Shown one piece after another: positions 52,413 through 62,936 of a DNA stretch of 64,000 nucleotides (within the stretch, counting starts at the first letter, position 1; each line of letters opens with the position of its first letter). Position numbers and translations under genes: made by a program. The DNA is from Ricordea florida. Taxonomy: Eukaryota > Cnidaria > Anthozoa > Corallimorpharia > Ricordeidae. The stretch spans positions 24,771,718 to 24,835,717 of the forward strand of contig OX453282.1 of NCBI GenBank assembly GCA_949710005.1. The letters run 5' to 3'. The notes under the pieces are model-generated. The model saw only the letters and a program-made list of their open reading frames with translations. It searched no databases and was not told the DNA's origin.

Positions 52413-55400
52413 ATGGATAAACTGGAAGCGGACATTGAAGGTAAAGTTAAACTCCTTATATTTACCTTGGAGAAAACGCAAGAAATACAGCATTCGGGGA
52501 GTGTGCTCGCTCTCACCCGCCATCGCGAGGCACTGAGCACCATAGTAAAGCAAATCGATAGCTTAAAGCTTCAAGTTGTTGAAGAAAGGTTTAAAAGGGG
52601 CGATTCTGACGATGATATAACAAAGTGGAGCGCAGAGATTGATGACCACGTGGCCCAAGTTGACACTAAAATTACACTCTTAAATGAACATTTAGCCTCC
52701 ATTAAATTAGAAGATGATCTTAAGACTCAAGAAACCGAGAGGGCCCGTAAGGCGAATGAGCGCGAGGATCAGCTTAAATTTGAACGTGCACAGCTTGAGC
52801 AGAAACTGGAATTTGAGCGCAAACTAGAAGAATCCAAGAAGAAATACGCAACGAAATCGAGCGAAGTTAAAGCCAGCGAGGCACCGCGCACTAAACTACC
52901 TAAGCTAACTATTACTAAGTTCAATGGCTCTCATACGGATTGGCTCCGTTTCTGGAACATTTTCGAAGTCGAAATCGACAAATGTGGCGACGTGCCGGCG
53001 GTAACTAAATTCGCTTATCTTAAAGATCTCTTGGAACCTAAAGTCAGAACAGGGATAGATGGTCTCCCATTCTCCAGTGAGGGGTATGAGCGGGCTAAGA
53101 ACATTCTAATTACGAAGTATGGTAAAACGTCCGAAATTGTGAATGCTTATGTCCAGAACATCATGGCGTTACCTCTAATTAGTGGCTCAAACGTAGTGAA
53201 GATTCACCAGTTCTACGAGAAGCTGTCGTTTAATGTGCAAGCTCTAGAGACACTTGGCAAACTCAGAGAGGTCAATGGTTACGTTCGAATGTCCATCGAC
53301 AAACTAGAGGGAATCAGGGGGGACCTTGTAAGAACAGATGATAACTGGCAGGAATGGGACTTTCCGAAGTTCGTATACGAGCTGCAGAAATGGACAGAAA
53401 GAAACCCTATACCTGTCAAACCGAGTGAAAAGAACCAGGATCCTCATACTGCCAAAAGAGCCTCACGTGACGCAATGTACAACACTCATCAAGTCGAAAC
53501 GCGTCCGCGTGGCTGTGTTTTCTGTAACAGTGCTGACCACAAGCCACATGAATGCACTAAAGTCACCGATACAAGCGAGCGAAGGAAGATATTCCGACAG
53601 AAACGCCTCTGCTTTAACTGTGCCGGAGATGATCACAAGGCGACGGAATGCAAGAGCAGGAGAACGTGCTTGTACTGCAAAAGAAGACACCACACCTCAA
53701 TTTGTGACAAAGGAACCGCAGATAACTCGATGACAGCTGCGCAAATTGGCGACGGTCCGGTAGTGTACCCGGTGGTTGTTGTGGAAGTCGCTGGAATCAG
53801 ATGTCGCGCTCTTCTTGATTCCGGAGCGGGAAGTTCTTACGCTTCGGCCGCACTTCTAGAGAGGATAGGTGCAAAACTTCATTATTCTGGGTTGCGTAAG
53901 ATAGAGATGATGTTGGGCGCGAGCAATCGAGTGATGGAAGTTTATCGAATCCAACTTCGCTCGGTCAGGGGAGACTATGAGATGGAGGCAGACGTCACTA
54001 AAGTAGAGAAACCGCAACTCATGATGTTGGACAACCCACGCTACAAGACGCTCGTAGAGAAACATCCTCATTTAAAGGGCGTAACGCTAGATGACATTGA
54101 TGAAAGACCCCGCCTACCTGTCCACATAATTCTAGGAAACAGTGAATGCCCCAGAATCAGTACCACTGTACCTCAACGCGTGGGAAGAGAATGGGACCCG
54201 GTAGCCTGCTACACGAAACTGGGCTGGACCATCACCTCTCCCGGTAAAGAAATCGACACCACCAATATGCTTCTAACTCAAACGTCGAGCGTGGATTATG
54301 ACGAACTGTGCAAACTAGACGTGCTCGGGTTAGCTGACTCGCCTACAGGGGACCAAGGTGTCGTATACGATGAGTTCAAGGAACAGCTGCGCAGGAGTGA
54401 AGAAGGGTGGTACGAAACCGGACTCCCGTGGAAGGGTGATCACCCTCCCTTGCCAAGTAACAAAGAGGGAAGCTTACGCAGACTAGCTAGCCTTGTACGA
54501 AAACTAGAGAAGTCCAAATCTCTCAATGATTACAATGCAGTGATCCAGGAGCAGTTGGCAGCTGGAATAGTTGAGCGCGCCCCGACCACTGTCGAAGGAA
54601 GGGAGTTCTACATTCCACACAAGGGTGTTGTGCGCGAGACAGCAGAAAGCACGAAATTGAGGATTGCATACGATGCCTCCGCACGGGCCTGGAACGGCGC
54701 GCCATCCCTAAACGAATGTCTAAACACTGGTCTACCACTGCAGAACAAACTCTGGAGCGTGTTGGTGCGGGGGCGATTCAACCCAGTTGCTCTGACTGGA
54801 GATATTAAGAAGGCCTTCTTGCAGGTGCGAATAAGATCTGAAGAAAGGGATGCACTGAGATTCCACTGGCTGAAGGATTTGGAGACGAAAGAGGTCGAGA
54901 CATTACGATTTACAAGAGCGTTGTTCGGGTTGGCTCCCTCACCTTTCCTGTTAGCAGGAGTCATTGAGCAACACTTAGACAGTTGGAGCGACAGGCGTCC
55001 TGAGATCGTGAGTGAAATCAAGAAGAACCTTTACGTTGATGACTTAATTAGTGGAGGAGTGTCAACTACCAAGGCCAGAGAAAACAAAACAGCAGCCACA
55101 GAGATATTTGCTGACGCCGCTTTCGAACTGCACAAATGGCATTCTAACGTCCCTGAGCTAGAATCTGTTGAGACCGAACAGAGTGCTGGAGAGCAAACGT
55201 TTGCTAAGCAACAGCTGGGGACACCAGAAGGGGGAGGTGGGGCGATACTTGGTCTGAAGTGGGATAAGCGGAGAGATATCCTAAGTGTCGCTGTGCCAAC
55301 CGAGAAAGCCGACAACACAAAAAGGGGAATCCTAGCCAAGATTGCGAGGATCTACGATCCACTTGGAGTGGTGTCCCCTCTCACACTATGTGGAAAATTA

Positions 55401-57650
55401 CTTTATCGTGACGCTTGCAACCTTAGAGTCGGTTGGGACGAGCAGTTGCCTCCTAACCTTGCAGAGAGGTGGGCCAAGTGGGAATCGAGACAACCGGCAA
55501 GAATTACATTCGCGAGGGCGCTAGTCCGGTACCAGGAACCAATCAACAGCATATCCATACACGTCTTTGGAGATGCAAGTGAACGGGGAGTGGCAGCAGG
55601 AGCGTTCACTATCGTAACGCAACCCTCGGGTGTCACACAAGGTATTGTAGCAGCTAGAGCTCGTTTGGCCAAGCAGGGCCTTACCATACCGCGCCTAGAG
55701 CTGGTTGCTGGTCACATGGCAGCGAATCTGGCCACTAACGTAAGAGAAGCCCTGGAAGGTTATCCGGTCGATCAAGTCTTCTGTTGGTCAGACAGTACGG
55801 TTGCGCTCCATTGGATAAGAGGGAAAGGCGATTACAAGCAGTTTGTGCATAACCGGGTGCACAAAATCCAAGAGAAGAATTGGATAACGTGGAGATACGT
55901 TCCCACCAAAGAGAATCCAGCTGACCTAGCGAGCCGTGGAGGACCTGTAGCACAAGACAACGACCTCTGGTGGCGTGGTCCAAAATGGCTTTTAGACCCA
56001 AGCGCTTGGCCAGCTGACGTGACCACAACCGCGACGGCTGAAACACTGGCAGAAGCAAAGACGGTTCGTGAGATATTCAAGCTCGCCACCGAGCAAGAGG
56101 CAGATGAGTTTGATGCAGTTCTCAACAAGTACGATCTCTGGCGCGTACTGCGCATTTGCGGATGGGTCGCGAGATTTGCCCGTAACACAAGGAGTCCACC
56201 ACTTAAAAGGAAAACGGGACCGCTGACCACCGAAGAGCTGAGTATTCAAAGAAGATTCTGGGAGAGAAGAGCACAGCAGGAAGGCATGAAGTCGAAGAAT
56301 TATGAACAGGACCGCCTGCAGCTCAACTTGCAGCTAAACGACCAGCAACTCCTTGAATGCCGGGGACGAATACAGGGCCTCTACCCGGTGTATCTCCCAG
56401 ATACAGCCGCTTACACAGAGAAGTTTGTACAAGAAGCCCATGAATCCACTCTACACGGCGGGACGCAGTTAACAATGGCCAAGGTACGAGAACAGCACTG
56501 GGTCCCGCGGCTAAGACGACTGGTGAAGCGTATCGTGAAAGGATGCTCAGGTTGTAAACGGTTCCAGGCAACTGCCCTTGCCGCACCACCCCCTGGGCTA
56601 CTGCCGCGAGATCGTACCGAGGGATCCTATCCCTTTCAAGTTGTGGGGGTCGATTATGCTGGCCCAATCAAGTTTAAAGCTACTAACAAACGTGAAGGAA
56701 AGGCGTACCTTATCCTGTATGCCTGCAGCTTGACAAGAGCGCTTTACCTTGACCTGGTGAGAAGCATGGAGACCAGCGAGTTCCTCCTAAGCTTAAAAGG
56801 TTTGATAGCAAGGCGTGGCAGACCTAGCACAATCTACTCCGACAACGGCAGTACATTCATCGGGGCGTCCGCATGGCTTAGACAAGTGATGAACGACGAG
56901 AAGCTGAACGATCTCCTTGCACGATACCAAATCTCGTGGAAGTTTAACCTAAGCCGAGCTCCCTGGTGGGGAGGCCAGTTCGAGCGCATGGTGGGGCTGG
57001 TCAAGGTGGCAATGAGGAAGACTATCGGCAACGCCTACTTGACCTTCGATGAGTTGAAAGAAGTTTTCCTAGATGTAGAAATAGCATTGAACGGTCGCCC
57101 ACTGTCTTACGTTGAGGAAGACGCGCAATTACCAGTCCTGACACCGAACGCGATGCTCTACAGCCAGCCAAATGTTTTACCTGAAAGGAAAACATACCTT
57201 GAGGAGGACCCACCGCTCAGAAGGCGAGCGAAATACCTGAAGAAGTGCAAAGAAGCAATGTGGAAAAGATGGACAAGGGAGTACCTTCGCGGGCTGCGAG
57301 AACGTCACACCTTAGCACGTAAAGACTCTCCTTGTGGAGTTGAGATTGGAGACGTGTGCATCATCAAGGACGACAACAAAGACAGGAACAAGTGGAAGCT
57401 CGGAATCGTGGAGGAGTTGATTGCTGGACGCGACGACATCGTGAGAGCAGTGAAGCTTCGAGCAGGAAAGAGCTATCTGGAGCGAGCTGTGCAGCAGTTG
57501 TATCCGCTAGAGCTGTCCTGTGACAGGTCTCGAGAAGCACAGAGACCTCCCTTGAATCCTGAAGCGTCGGTGTTCAGGCCGAGGCGTGATGCCGCAGTCG
57601 CAGCCAGATTACGAGTCCAGGAGTTAGCTGAACATGGACTAGACTGTTAA
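52413..57650 (+). CDS. BEL/Pao gag-pol polyprotein
   Basis: About 1,745 codons from the first in-frame ATG (52413) to TAA at 57650; the frame is open further upstream but without ATG. Domains: coiled-coil Gag (1-165), DUF1759-like region starting LPKLTITKFNGSHTDWLRF (about 170), zinc knuckles (about 367-430, CFNCAGDDHKATEC), aspartic protease LLDSGAGSS (about 467), reverse transcriptase (RIAYDASAR, ALTGDIKKAFLQV, YVDD at about 874), RNase H-like region (FGDASERG), integrase HHCC finger (about 1342-1385), DDE core (DYAGPI about 1414, SDNGSTF about 1476, GGQFERMVG) and a BEL C-terminal domain. Intact by sequence. Confidence 0.95.
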   Translation: MDKLEADIEGKVKLLIFTLEKTQEIQHSGSVLALTRHREALSTIVKQIDSLKLQVVEERFKRGDSDDDITKWSAEIDDHVAQVDTKITLLNEHLASIKLEDDLKTQETERARKANEREDQLKFERAQLEQKLEFERKLEESKKKYATKSSEVKASEAPRTKLPKLTITKFNGSHTDWLRFWNIFEVEIDKCGDVPAVTKFAYLKDLLEPKVRTGIDGLPFSSEGYERAKNILITKYGKTSEIVNAYVQNIMALPLISGSNVVKIHQFYEKLSFNVQALETLGKLREVNGYVRMSIDKLEGIRGDLVRTDDNWQEWDFPKFVYELQKWTERNPIPVKPSEKNQDPHTAKRASRDAMYNTHQVETRPRGCVFCNSADHKPHECTKVTDTSERRKIFRQKRLCFNCAGDDHKATECKSRRTCLYCKRRHHTSICDKGTADNSMTAAQIGDGPVVYPVVVVEVAGIRCRALLDSGAGSSYASAALLERIGAKLHYSGLRKIEMMLGASNRVMEVYRIQLRSVRGDYEMEADVTKVEKPQLMMLDNPRYKTLVEKHPHLKGVTLDDIDERPRLPVHIILGNSECPRISTTVPQRVGREWDPVACYTKLGWTITSPGKEIDTTNMLLTQTSSVDYDELCKLDVLGLADSPTGDQGVVYDEFKEQLRRSEEGWYETGLPWKGDHPPLPSNKEGSLRRLASLVRKLEKSKSLNDYNAVIQEQLAAGIVERAPTTVEGREFYIPHKGVVRETAESTKLRIAYDASARAWNGAPSLNECLNTGLPLQNKLWSVLVRGRFNPVALTGDIKKAFLQVRIRSEERDALRFHWLKDLETKEVETLRFTRALFGLAPSPFLLAGVIEQHLDSWSDRRPEIVSEIKKNLYVDDLISGGVSTTKARENKTAATEIFADAAFELHKWHSNVPELESVETEQSAGEQTFAKQQLGTPEGGGGAILGLKWDKRRDILSVAVPTEKADNTKRGILAKIARIYDPLGVVSPLTLCGKLLYRDACNLRVGWDEQLPPNLAERWAKWESRQPARITFARALVRYQEPINSISIHVFGDASERGVAAGAFTIVTQPSGVTQGIVAARARLAKQGLTIPRLELVAGHMAANLATNVREALEGYPVDQVFCWSDSTVALHWIRGKGDYKQFVHNRVHKIQEKNWITWRYVPTKENPADLASRGGPVAQDNDLWWRGPKWLLDPSAWPADVTTTATAETLAEAKTVREIFKLATEQEADEFDAVLNKYDLWRVLRICGWVARFARNTRSPPLKRKTGPLTTEELSIQRRFWERRAQQEGMKSKNYEQDRLQLNLQLNDQQLLECRGRIQGLYPVYLPDTAAYTEKFVQEAHESTLHGGTQLTMAKVREQHWVPRLRRLVKRIVKGCSGCKRFQATALAAPPPGLLPRDRTEGSYPFQVVGVDYAGPIKFKATNKREGKAYLILYACSLTRALYLDLVRSMETSEFLLSLKGLIARRGRPSTIYSDNGSTFIGASAWLRQVMNDEKLNDLLARYQISWKFNLSRAPWWGGQFERMVGLVKVAMRKTIGNAYLTFDELKEVFLDVEIALNGRPLSYVEEDAQLPVLTPNAMLYSQPNVLPERKTYLEEDPPLRRRAKYLKKCKEAMWKRWTREYLRGLRERHTLARKDSPCGVEIGDVCIIKDDNKDRNKWKLGIVEELIAGRDDIVRAVKLRAGKSYLERAVQQLYPLELSCDRSREAQRPPLNPEASVFRPRRDAAVAARLRVQELAEHGLDC

Positions 57651-57763
57651 GGAATATTGATAACACGAACTCTGGTTAAGTTTTCTAGTTCCTCAATAAA
57701 AGGAGGACAAAGAACCTAGCTCAAATTGTATTTGCTCCCGTGACGGGAACAAATAGGGGAGTG

Positions 57764-58029
57764 TGTTGAGACAGTTCTAGTTGTATTGAGGCGAGCCAGA
57801 ATGATTGTGTGACGCTTGCGTTATGAAATTAACACTAAGCGGACCTGTCAAAGATAGTTTCTCAAGTTACTTGTAATTCTAGATATAAATAACCTAAGCG
57901 TGAGAAGAACAGACCTTGTGCAATCAGTTTTCGATCGGTGAGCATAAAACGAGGAATTGTGACGGTGAAAAGGGGAAATAAATTGCGAAGTTTGCGAAGA
58001 ACGGCCTGCTAACTTTGGCATTCGCAACA
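57764..58029 (+). repeat. 3' LTR of BEL/Pao 2
   Basis: Matches 52100-52365 at an offset of 5,664 with no difference found by eye. Confidence 0.95.
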
Positions 58030-58144
58030 AGACTGTTTCTCGTCCCCTCATCACGCCCTTGGATAGCGTAACATCACTACTAGGATTTAGTGATGTTTGT
58101 TGTTTCGTGTATTATTTTCTTGACTGTTAAAAATTTTCATGTTG

Positions 58145-58316
58145 TAAAACTAAGTGATCCCCACAATTTATTGCTTATCAGTGGTCTGTTGAAACAACAA
58201 AACAGACTCAGTGTAAAGAACACAGATTTTACTTTTTGCTGGCACAACTTCTTATCAAAAGCACAGGTTGAAGTATTTGGGACAAAGTTGTTTAGTTGGC
58301 CCCAATACCTAAATCA
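58145..58316. repeat. Segmental duplication copy 2, block a
   Basis: Matches 33631-33802. At 58317 homology jumps directly into minisatellite-like GGTTATATAAT sequence, so the methyltransferase catalytic exon is absent. Confidence 0.85.
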
Positions 58317-58319
58317 AGA

Positions 58320-58590
58320 TTGTGATGTTAGGGGTGGTTATATAATAGTAATGGTGATGTTAATTGATGGGGATGGTTATATAATGGTTGTGGTTGTGAT
58401 TGTGATGGTGGGGTGGTTTTATAATAGCTATAGTGATGATAGTGATTGTGGTTATATAATAGTGGTGATAGTTGTGGTGGTAATGACCGTTACGGTGATG
58501 ATGATGACGAGAGTTGTGGTGATGGTGGGGTGGTTATAATTATGATAGTGATGGTAGTGATGGTAGTGATGGTGATGGTGATGGTAATAA
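58320..58590. repeat. Degenerate minisatellite related to the 35-bp array
   Basis: Irregular GGTTATATAATAGT / GGTGATGATGGT motifs resembling the array at 34813-36372, but short and decayed. Confidence 0.7.
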
Positions 58591-58666
58591 CGACAATGGA
58601 TTTTAATACAGAGTTTGATACGGGTTTTTATTAAACAGCTCTAGTACGAAGATTGTTGTTTCTTAC

Positions 58667-58697
58667 TCTCGTTCAGTATACTTTGGTGGTTTTCCAT
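58667..58697 (-). pseudogene. Orphan exon 1 of a duplicated methyltransferase gene
   Basis: ATG at 58697 opens MENHQSILNE and ends at a GTAAGA donor, as in 37793-37823, but no catalytic exon follows before the duplicated 3' flank. A pseudogene remnant. Confidence 0.7.
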
Positions 58698-59035
58698 TGC
58701 AGATTCGTTGTATCACAACTTGGTCAATTACTTGGAAATGGCTAGAGAAAGAGGGAAAAAGATATAACTATTAAAAGTACGTTTTCGCTAAATCTCTCTT
58801 TTGTTACGTCTGTTAAAATAAAATGTAAGCATTGTTCAGTGAGTAAGTATCTGTGTGTTTAGGGGAGATGTTAGTGACAAGACTCTCTTCATGATTGCTA
58901 TTATGCCATTTTTTGCATTAATTAGGGCTCAACTTAAACACATCTTTGCTATGAGGTGAAGGGTGGAACAGATTCTTAACACTGAATGTAAATATTATGT
59001 GCTTAAAATCATCTCTCTTGAGTATTGGTTGTTTA

Positions 59036-59150
59036 AGCCTGCCTCACACTTATCAGAGATAAGCACAGGCGCAAGCGCAAGAAAAAAAACAAACATTTTT
59101 CTTTTCCTTGCGCTTGTGTTATACTTATATCACAAGTGTGAACCAGACTT
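59036..59150. mobile_element. Small MITE with CTCACACTT/AAGTGTGAA ends
   Basis: GCCTGCCTCACACTT and AAGTGTGAACCAGAC lie between two TTAA sequences, and the paralogous locus near 38163 lacks the element and has one TTTAG. The interior repeats GGCGCAAGCGCAAG with its complement. Confidence 0.75.
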
Positions 59151-59371
59151 AAGAAGTAGAGAAATTTCTTTTTATAAACTTTGTCACGTTGCGTGCGTGC
59201 AAAACGTGAAACTACCGTAGACGTATTGCCCTGAATTAAATAGATAGATATTATAAAAGCGGTATTGTGTCGAATGTCAAGGCTATTTCCAAAATCAAGA
59301 GCCCTGGGGATCAAATGCCAAGGCTCGAACAAGCGAGGCCACGTTTTTGAAGACAGTCTAATATTTAACAA

Positions 59372-59640
59372 TCATTCGCCGAAGGCGAAGTGATTATCGG
59401 TGAATATTCACGAGACGAAGGCGAATAATTGTTTTAGTATAAATGCACAGGTGATTATTTTAAAAAATGGTAAGAAAAAGCATTGTACAACACGAAAAAA
59501 TTTTATTACATCAAAAGCGTGCGAACGACTGGCAGCCATTTTGTTTGTCTAGGTGATTATCGGCTGATAATCTGAGCAAGCGAACCAATCAGAGCGCGCG
59601 AGTTTGTATAATCACCTGAGTATTTATGCTAATAAATTTT
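59372..59640. mobile_element. Foldback MITE, copy B (inverse of 4178-4485)
   Basis: Shares CGAAGTGATTATCGGTGAAT, TTTTAGTATAAATGCACAGG and ATCACCTGAGTATTTATGCT motifs with copy A in the opposite order. Absent from the paralogous locus at about 38480-38520. Confidence 0.75.
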
Positions 59641-59939
59641 ATTTGGGAGCCGCGGCCAACCATTTCACCCACGAAAACAAATGAACCGTCGACGCTGAAT
59701 ATGTTTGCAGTTTGTATGTGTTCTGAATCATTACGTAATCGTGTTCTCGACGATTTCAATCAGTGAGAAAAGAAGAACTAAAGAAATTAAAATGAAACTC
59801 TTAAAATCAAGTCTTCTAAAAGATTTGTGAATCTTATTTATTTTGAGCTTGAAACTTTTGGTGTCTACCACGTACTTTCATCAGACAAAAGCTCAGAGCT
59901 AAAATGGATGAAATAACAAAACCCTTATGAAGAAGCTAA

Positions 59940-60210
59940 GGGACGGACCATTAGAAAAGTGATGGGGGGGGGAGGTGGGGAATTTTCAGCTTGCACGAAT
60001 TTTTTTTTTCGCTCACTGCTTGAGCAGGAATTTTTTTTTCAGGTGAACCCCTCTGCACGAATTTTTTTTTACTACGTGTGAAAAAGTCACAATTGGACCT
60101 TCCTTCTGCATGAATTTTTTTTACCTTCTTCTTTGCCTTGCATGAATTTTTTTGTTTTTTTTTCCTACCCCCCCCCCCCCCCCCCCATCACTTTTCTAAT
60201 GGTCCGTCCC
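59940..60210. mobile_element. Harbinger-like MITE, copy 3
   Basis: Same ends and GCACGAATTTTTTTT interior as the copies at 46738 and 49455. It abuts the SINE head directly; the flanks are TAA and TTA, so the duplication is imperfect. Confidence 0.8.
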
Positions 60211-60593
60211 TTAGCTCGGTTGGTTGAGCACTGGAATATCGTGCGGGAGGTCTTGGGTTCGAACCTTCGCCGGACCATCACTCAGGGTCTTTAAATTATT
60301 TGAGGAGAATGTGCTGCCTTTGTAATGACATCTGCAAATGGTTAGACTTTCTAGTCTTCTCGGATAAGGACGATAAACCGTAGGTCTCGTCTCACAACCC
60401 TTGGTTGTAATAACTTCGTGGGACGTTAAAGAATCCACACGCTGTTCGCAAAGAGTAGGGGAAGTAGTTCCCGGTGTTGTGGTATGGCCTTTGTGAATGT
60501 AATTTCACACACGTACGTATTATGAACGAGCTTATATAGCTCCTAGGCGTTACGTGTATAAATAAAGTATTGATTGATTGATTGATTGATTGA
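60211..60593 (+). mobile_element. tRNA-derived SINE
   Basis: Head with a pol III A-box-like TAGCTCGGTTGGTTGAGC and a B box GGTTCGAACC near 60256, a conserved body (AATGACATCTGCAAATGGTT, CCGTAGGTCTCGTCTCACAA) and a 3' (TTGA)n tail at 60570-60593. It is not a functional tRNA gene because the acceptor arm does not close. Confidence 0.85.
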
Positions 60594-62936
60594 GGTGCGT
60601 CAAGAGTAAATACCCGTCCAACTGTCGCGTTGGCAACAGCGGCAGGATTAAAGCAAAGTTTGCAAAAGCAAACAGACCTGAATTGAGTTCGTTTTTCACA
60701 AGTTTATCAAAATCTGTCACTAACTTGACGTTTGATTCACACACTCGAACCAGGAAACCACAAAAGTAATAAAGTCTGATTTACCATAGTTTATTTATAT
60801 TTAATCATAGTTAAAGCCTTTGACTTCAGCCATTATAATTCGTTTTCTTTGCATTTTTAAAATTCAACGTATTGATTAATAATAATCATAAAAATAATAA
60901 TAATAATAATCATAATACTTATATAGCGCCGATATCAACGCTTAAAACAACTGCATAAAACTATAAAAATTACTCATTAAACTACTTAAATCGTAAAAAA
61001 CTGCATAAAACTTAAAAAAAACGAGATTAAAAAGCACATAAAATCACAAAAAAAGCTTTCTGAAGTAAAAATGGCTTGAGTATCTTTTTAAAAGATGCTA
61101 CTGAGGGGCTACTGCCAATCGCGTAGGGCAACTGATTCAAAGTGTCAAGTTGTCACGCAATCCACGCCCATCCGGCGTCACAGTCCAAAGGTCGAACTCG
61201 TGTCTAAAGTGTAATCAATGCAATCAATTTAACCCGGGCCACATTGGTGAAAGAGGAGCGCTCTCACCACTGCACATGCGCCATCCCTGCTCTACCTTGG
61301 CATCTTGTCATCATCACATTCATATTTTTGTGGGGGATGTGTAGGGGGGAGGGGGAGGTGAGGAAGACTTTTTCACATTTTTTCACAACTTTTTACGTGG
61401 GATGATGTAGTCAGCCAGCGTATAAAATTCGGTAGCGCATTACTTTCGTTGCCTTGGGAGTCAAAAATTGCCTTGTTTTTTAAATTTTCTGTATCCCGAG
61501 CCCGTCCCGAAAAAATTGTGTGGCTTTCATTGGCTGTAACTCCGAATCACGTGCAAGTCGGGTAGGAGTGCACCATGGATATCCAGGATCGCACAAACAG
61601 CAAAAAAAATACTGCGTCAGCAATTTTAAACCAACACATCACGCGTAAACGCTTTCAGGCGTCTTCTTGTTCACATTCAATCCACCAACTACCATATTTG
61701 GAAAGCAATAGAAACCTAATAGCCAATCAAACGGGCTTCAGTAGTGATGTAATTACTGGGAAATATGCGTCTCTTCTCAAAACATAGCGGACACGTTGAT
61801 GCAAATGCAATTTGCTTATGACAGGCCATGGAAGGGGGGCAGTTCTAACAAGCTCAAATACTGGGGAAAGCAGAGGGGGCCTTGAGCGCCAAAACCAAAG
61901 AACTTAAGAAAACGCCTGGGCCTTGGGTTAATCTTCAAACTCTATCCTCTAAAATTCCCTTGACTTTTCCCAAACCATTTTCTGACTTCAGTGCCTTGCA
62001 ATATTACATAAATGCAAAATTAATAATGCAATCTACAAGTACATTTTACTTTTACAGTTATAGAAATTATTGTTTCTAATGTTGTTTTTTCCCTACCCCC
62101 TTTAAATACATGGTCTACATGTACACAACAAATACAAGATAAAAATAACTGATTAGGGGTAAATTCCGACAAGCGACATGGCCTTGAAACGGTGACATGA
62201 AGGAGCTGAAATGACGACGAACCACGAGCCACTCATGTGAAATTATGACAGCGACCTGCGGACCTTCCGAAATTGCGACGTGAAAAGGTTTGAAACTCAG
62301 ACGGGCGACATAAAGAACCCCCCTAACAGGGCCTCCCTACTCAGTAGCTACACTTTTCTCCCATAGAGTCCAATATCGTAAATTTCTTCAAGATCTCTTA
62401 GCAACTTTCTCAGGAGTATTGAATTATTCTCATATTAGTATTTCTTTGTTTTATAAATAATGAAATAGACCTTGCAAAAATACAGTTTGAATGATAACAA
62501 TAATAATAATACTTATGTTAATAATAGCAATAATAATAGAAATAATAATATAAATAATAATACAGTATTAATAATAATAATGGTAACAGTAATAATAATG
62601 ATTATAATATACATGTAAAGTTCTTTTTCTATACATTGCAATGCTCATTACATACAGGTATGGTCTGTGTTTAGAACTTGTCAGCACTTGTGGACCATTG
62701 TTTACACTTTCTTTTAACTGATTTGAATTTTGGACATTGTGTAGAAAAATACTGCAAAATCTCTGCAATTTTCTTATAATATAGTAAAGTTACCTCAACA
62801 GGCCCCAGCCTGAAAAAGACAAGTGTAGGTCTCAAAAAAAATTATGTAATAATCATTTTATCTTATAAAAACCATCATTTTCAATGTTATATCTCTCAGT
62901 AAAGAGTCCTGTTACACTTTGACTCAGTCAAGATTG
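60594..62936. other. Gene-free AT-rich stretch
   Basis: Trinucleotide (AAT)n-like tracts at 60880-60915 and 62490-62620. No coding region or RNA gene supported. Confidence 0.5.

Larger units (their letters stand above)
52100..58029 (+). mobile_element. Complete BEL/Pao LTR retrotransposon 2
   Basis: 266-bp LTRs that look identical, an uninterrupted polyprotein, AGACT target duplication, a possible primer-binding site TGGCACCTCCGACGGGAC three bases after the 5' LTR and a polypurine AGGGGAG just before the 3' LTR. It differs from BEL/Pao 1 in LTR and protein sequence, so it is a separate family. It lies just left of the degenerate duplicate locus. Confidence 0.95.
58511..59935. repeat. Segmental duplication copy 2, blocks b and c
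   Basis: Matches 37660-38640 plus 43250-43430 and lacks the Gypsy element; two MITEs (59036-59150, 59372-59640) were inserted here and not in copy 1. Confidence 0.85.

Noticed and set aside
60211..60285. tRNA gene
   Set aside because: A and B boxes are present, but no closed acceptor stem or 3' end; it continues into a SINE body with a (TTGA)n tail.
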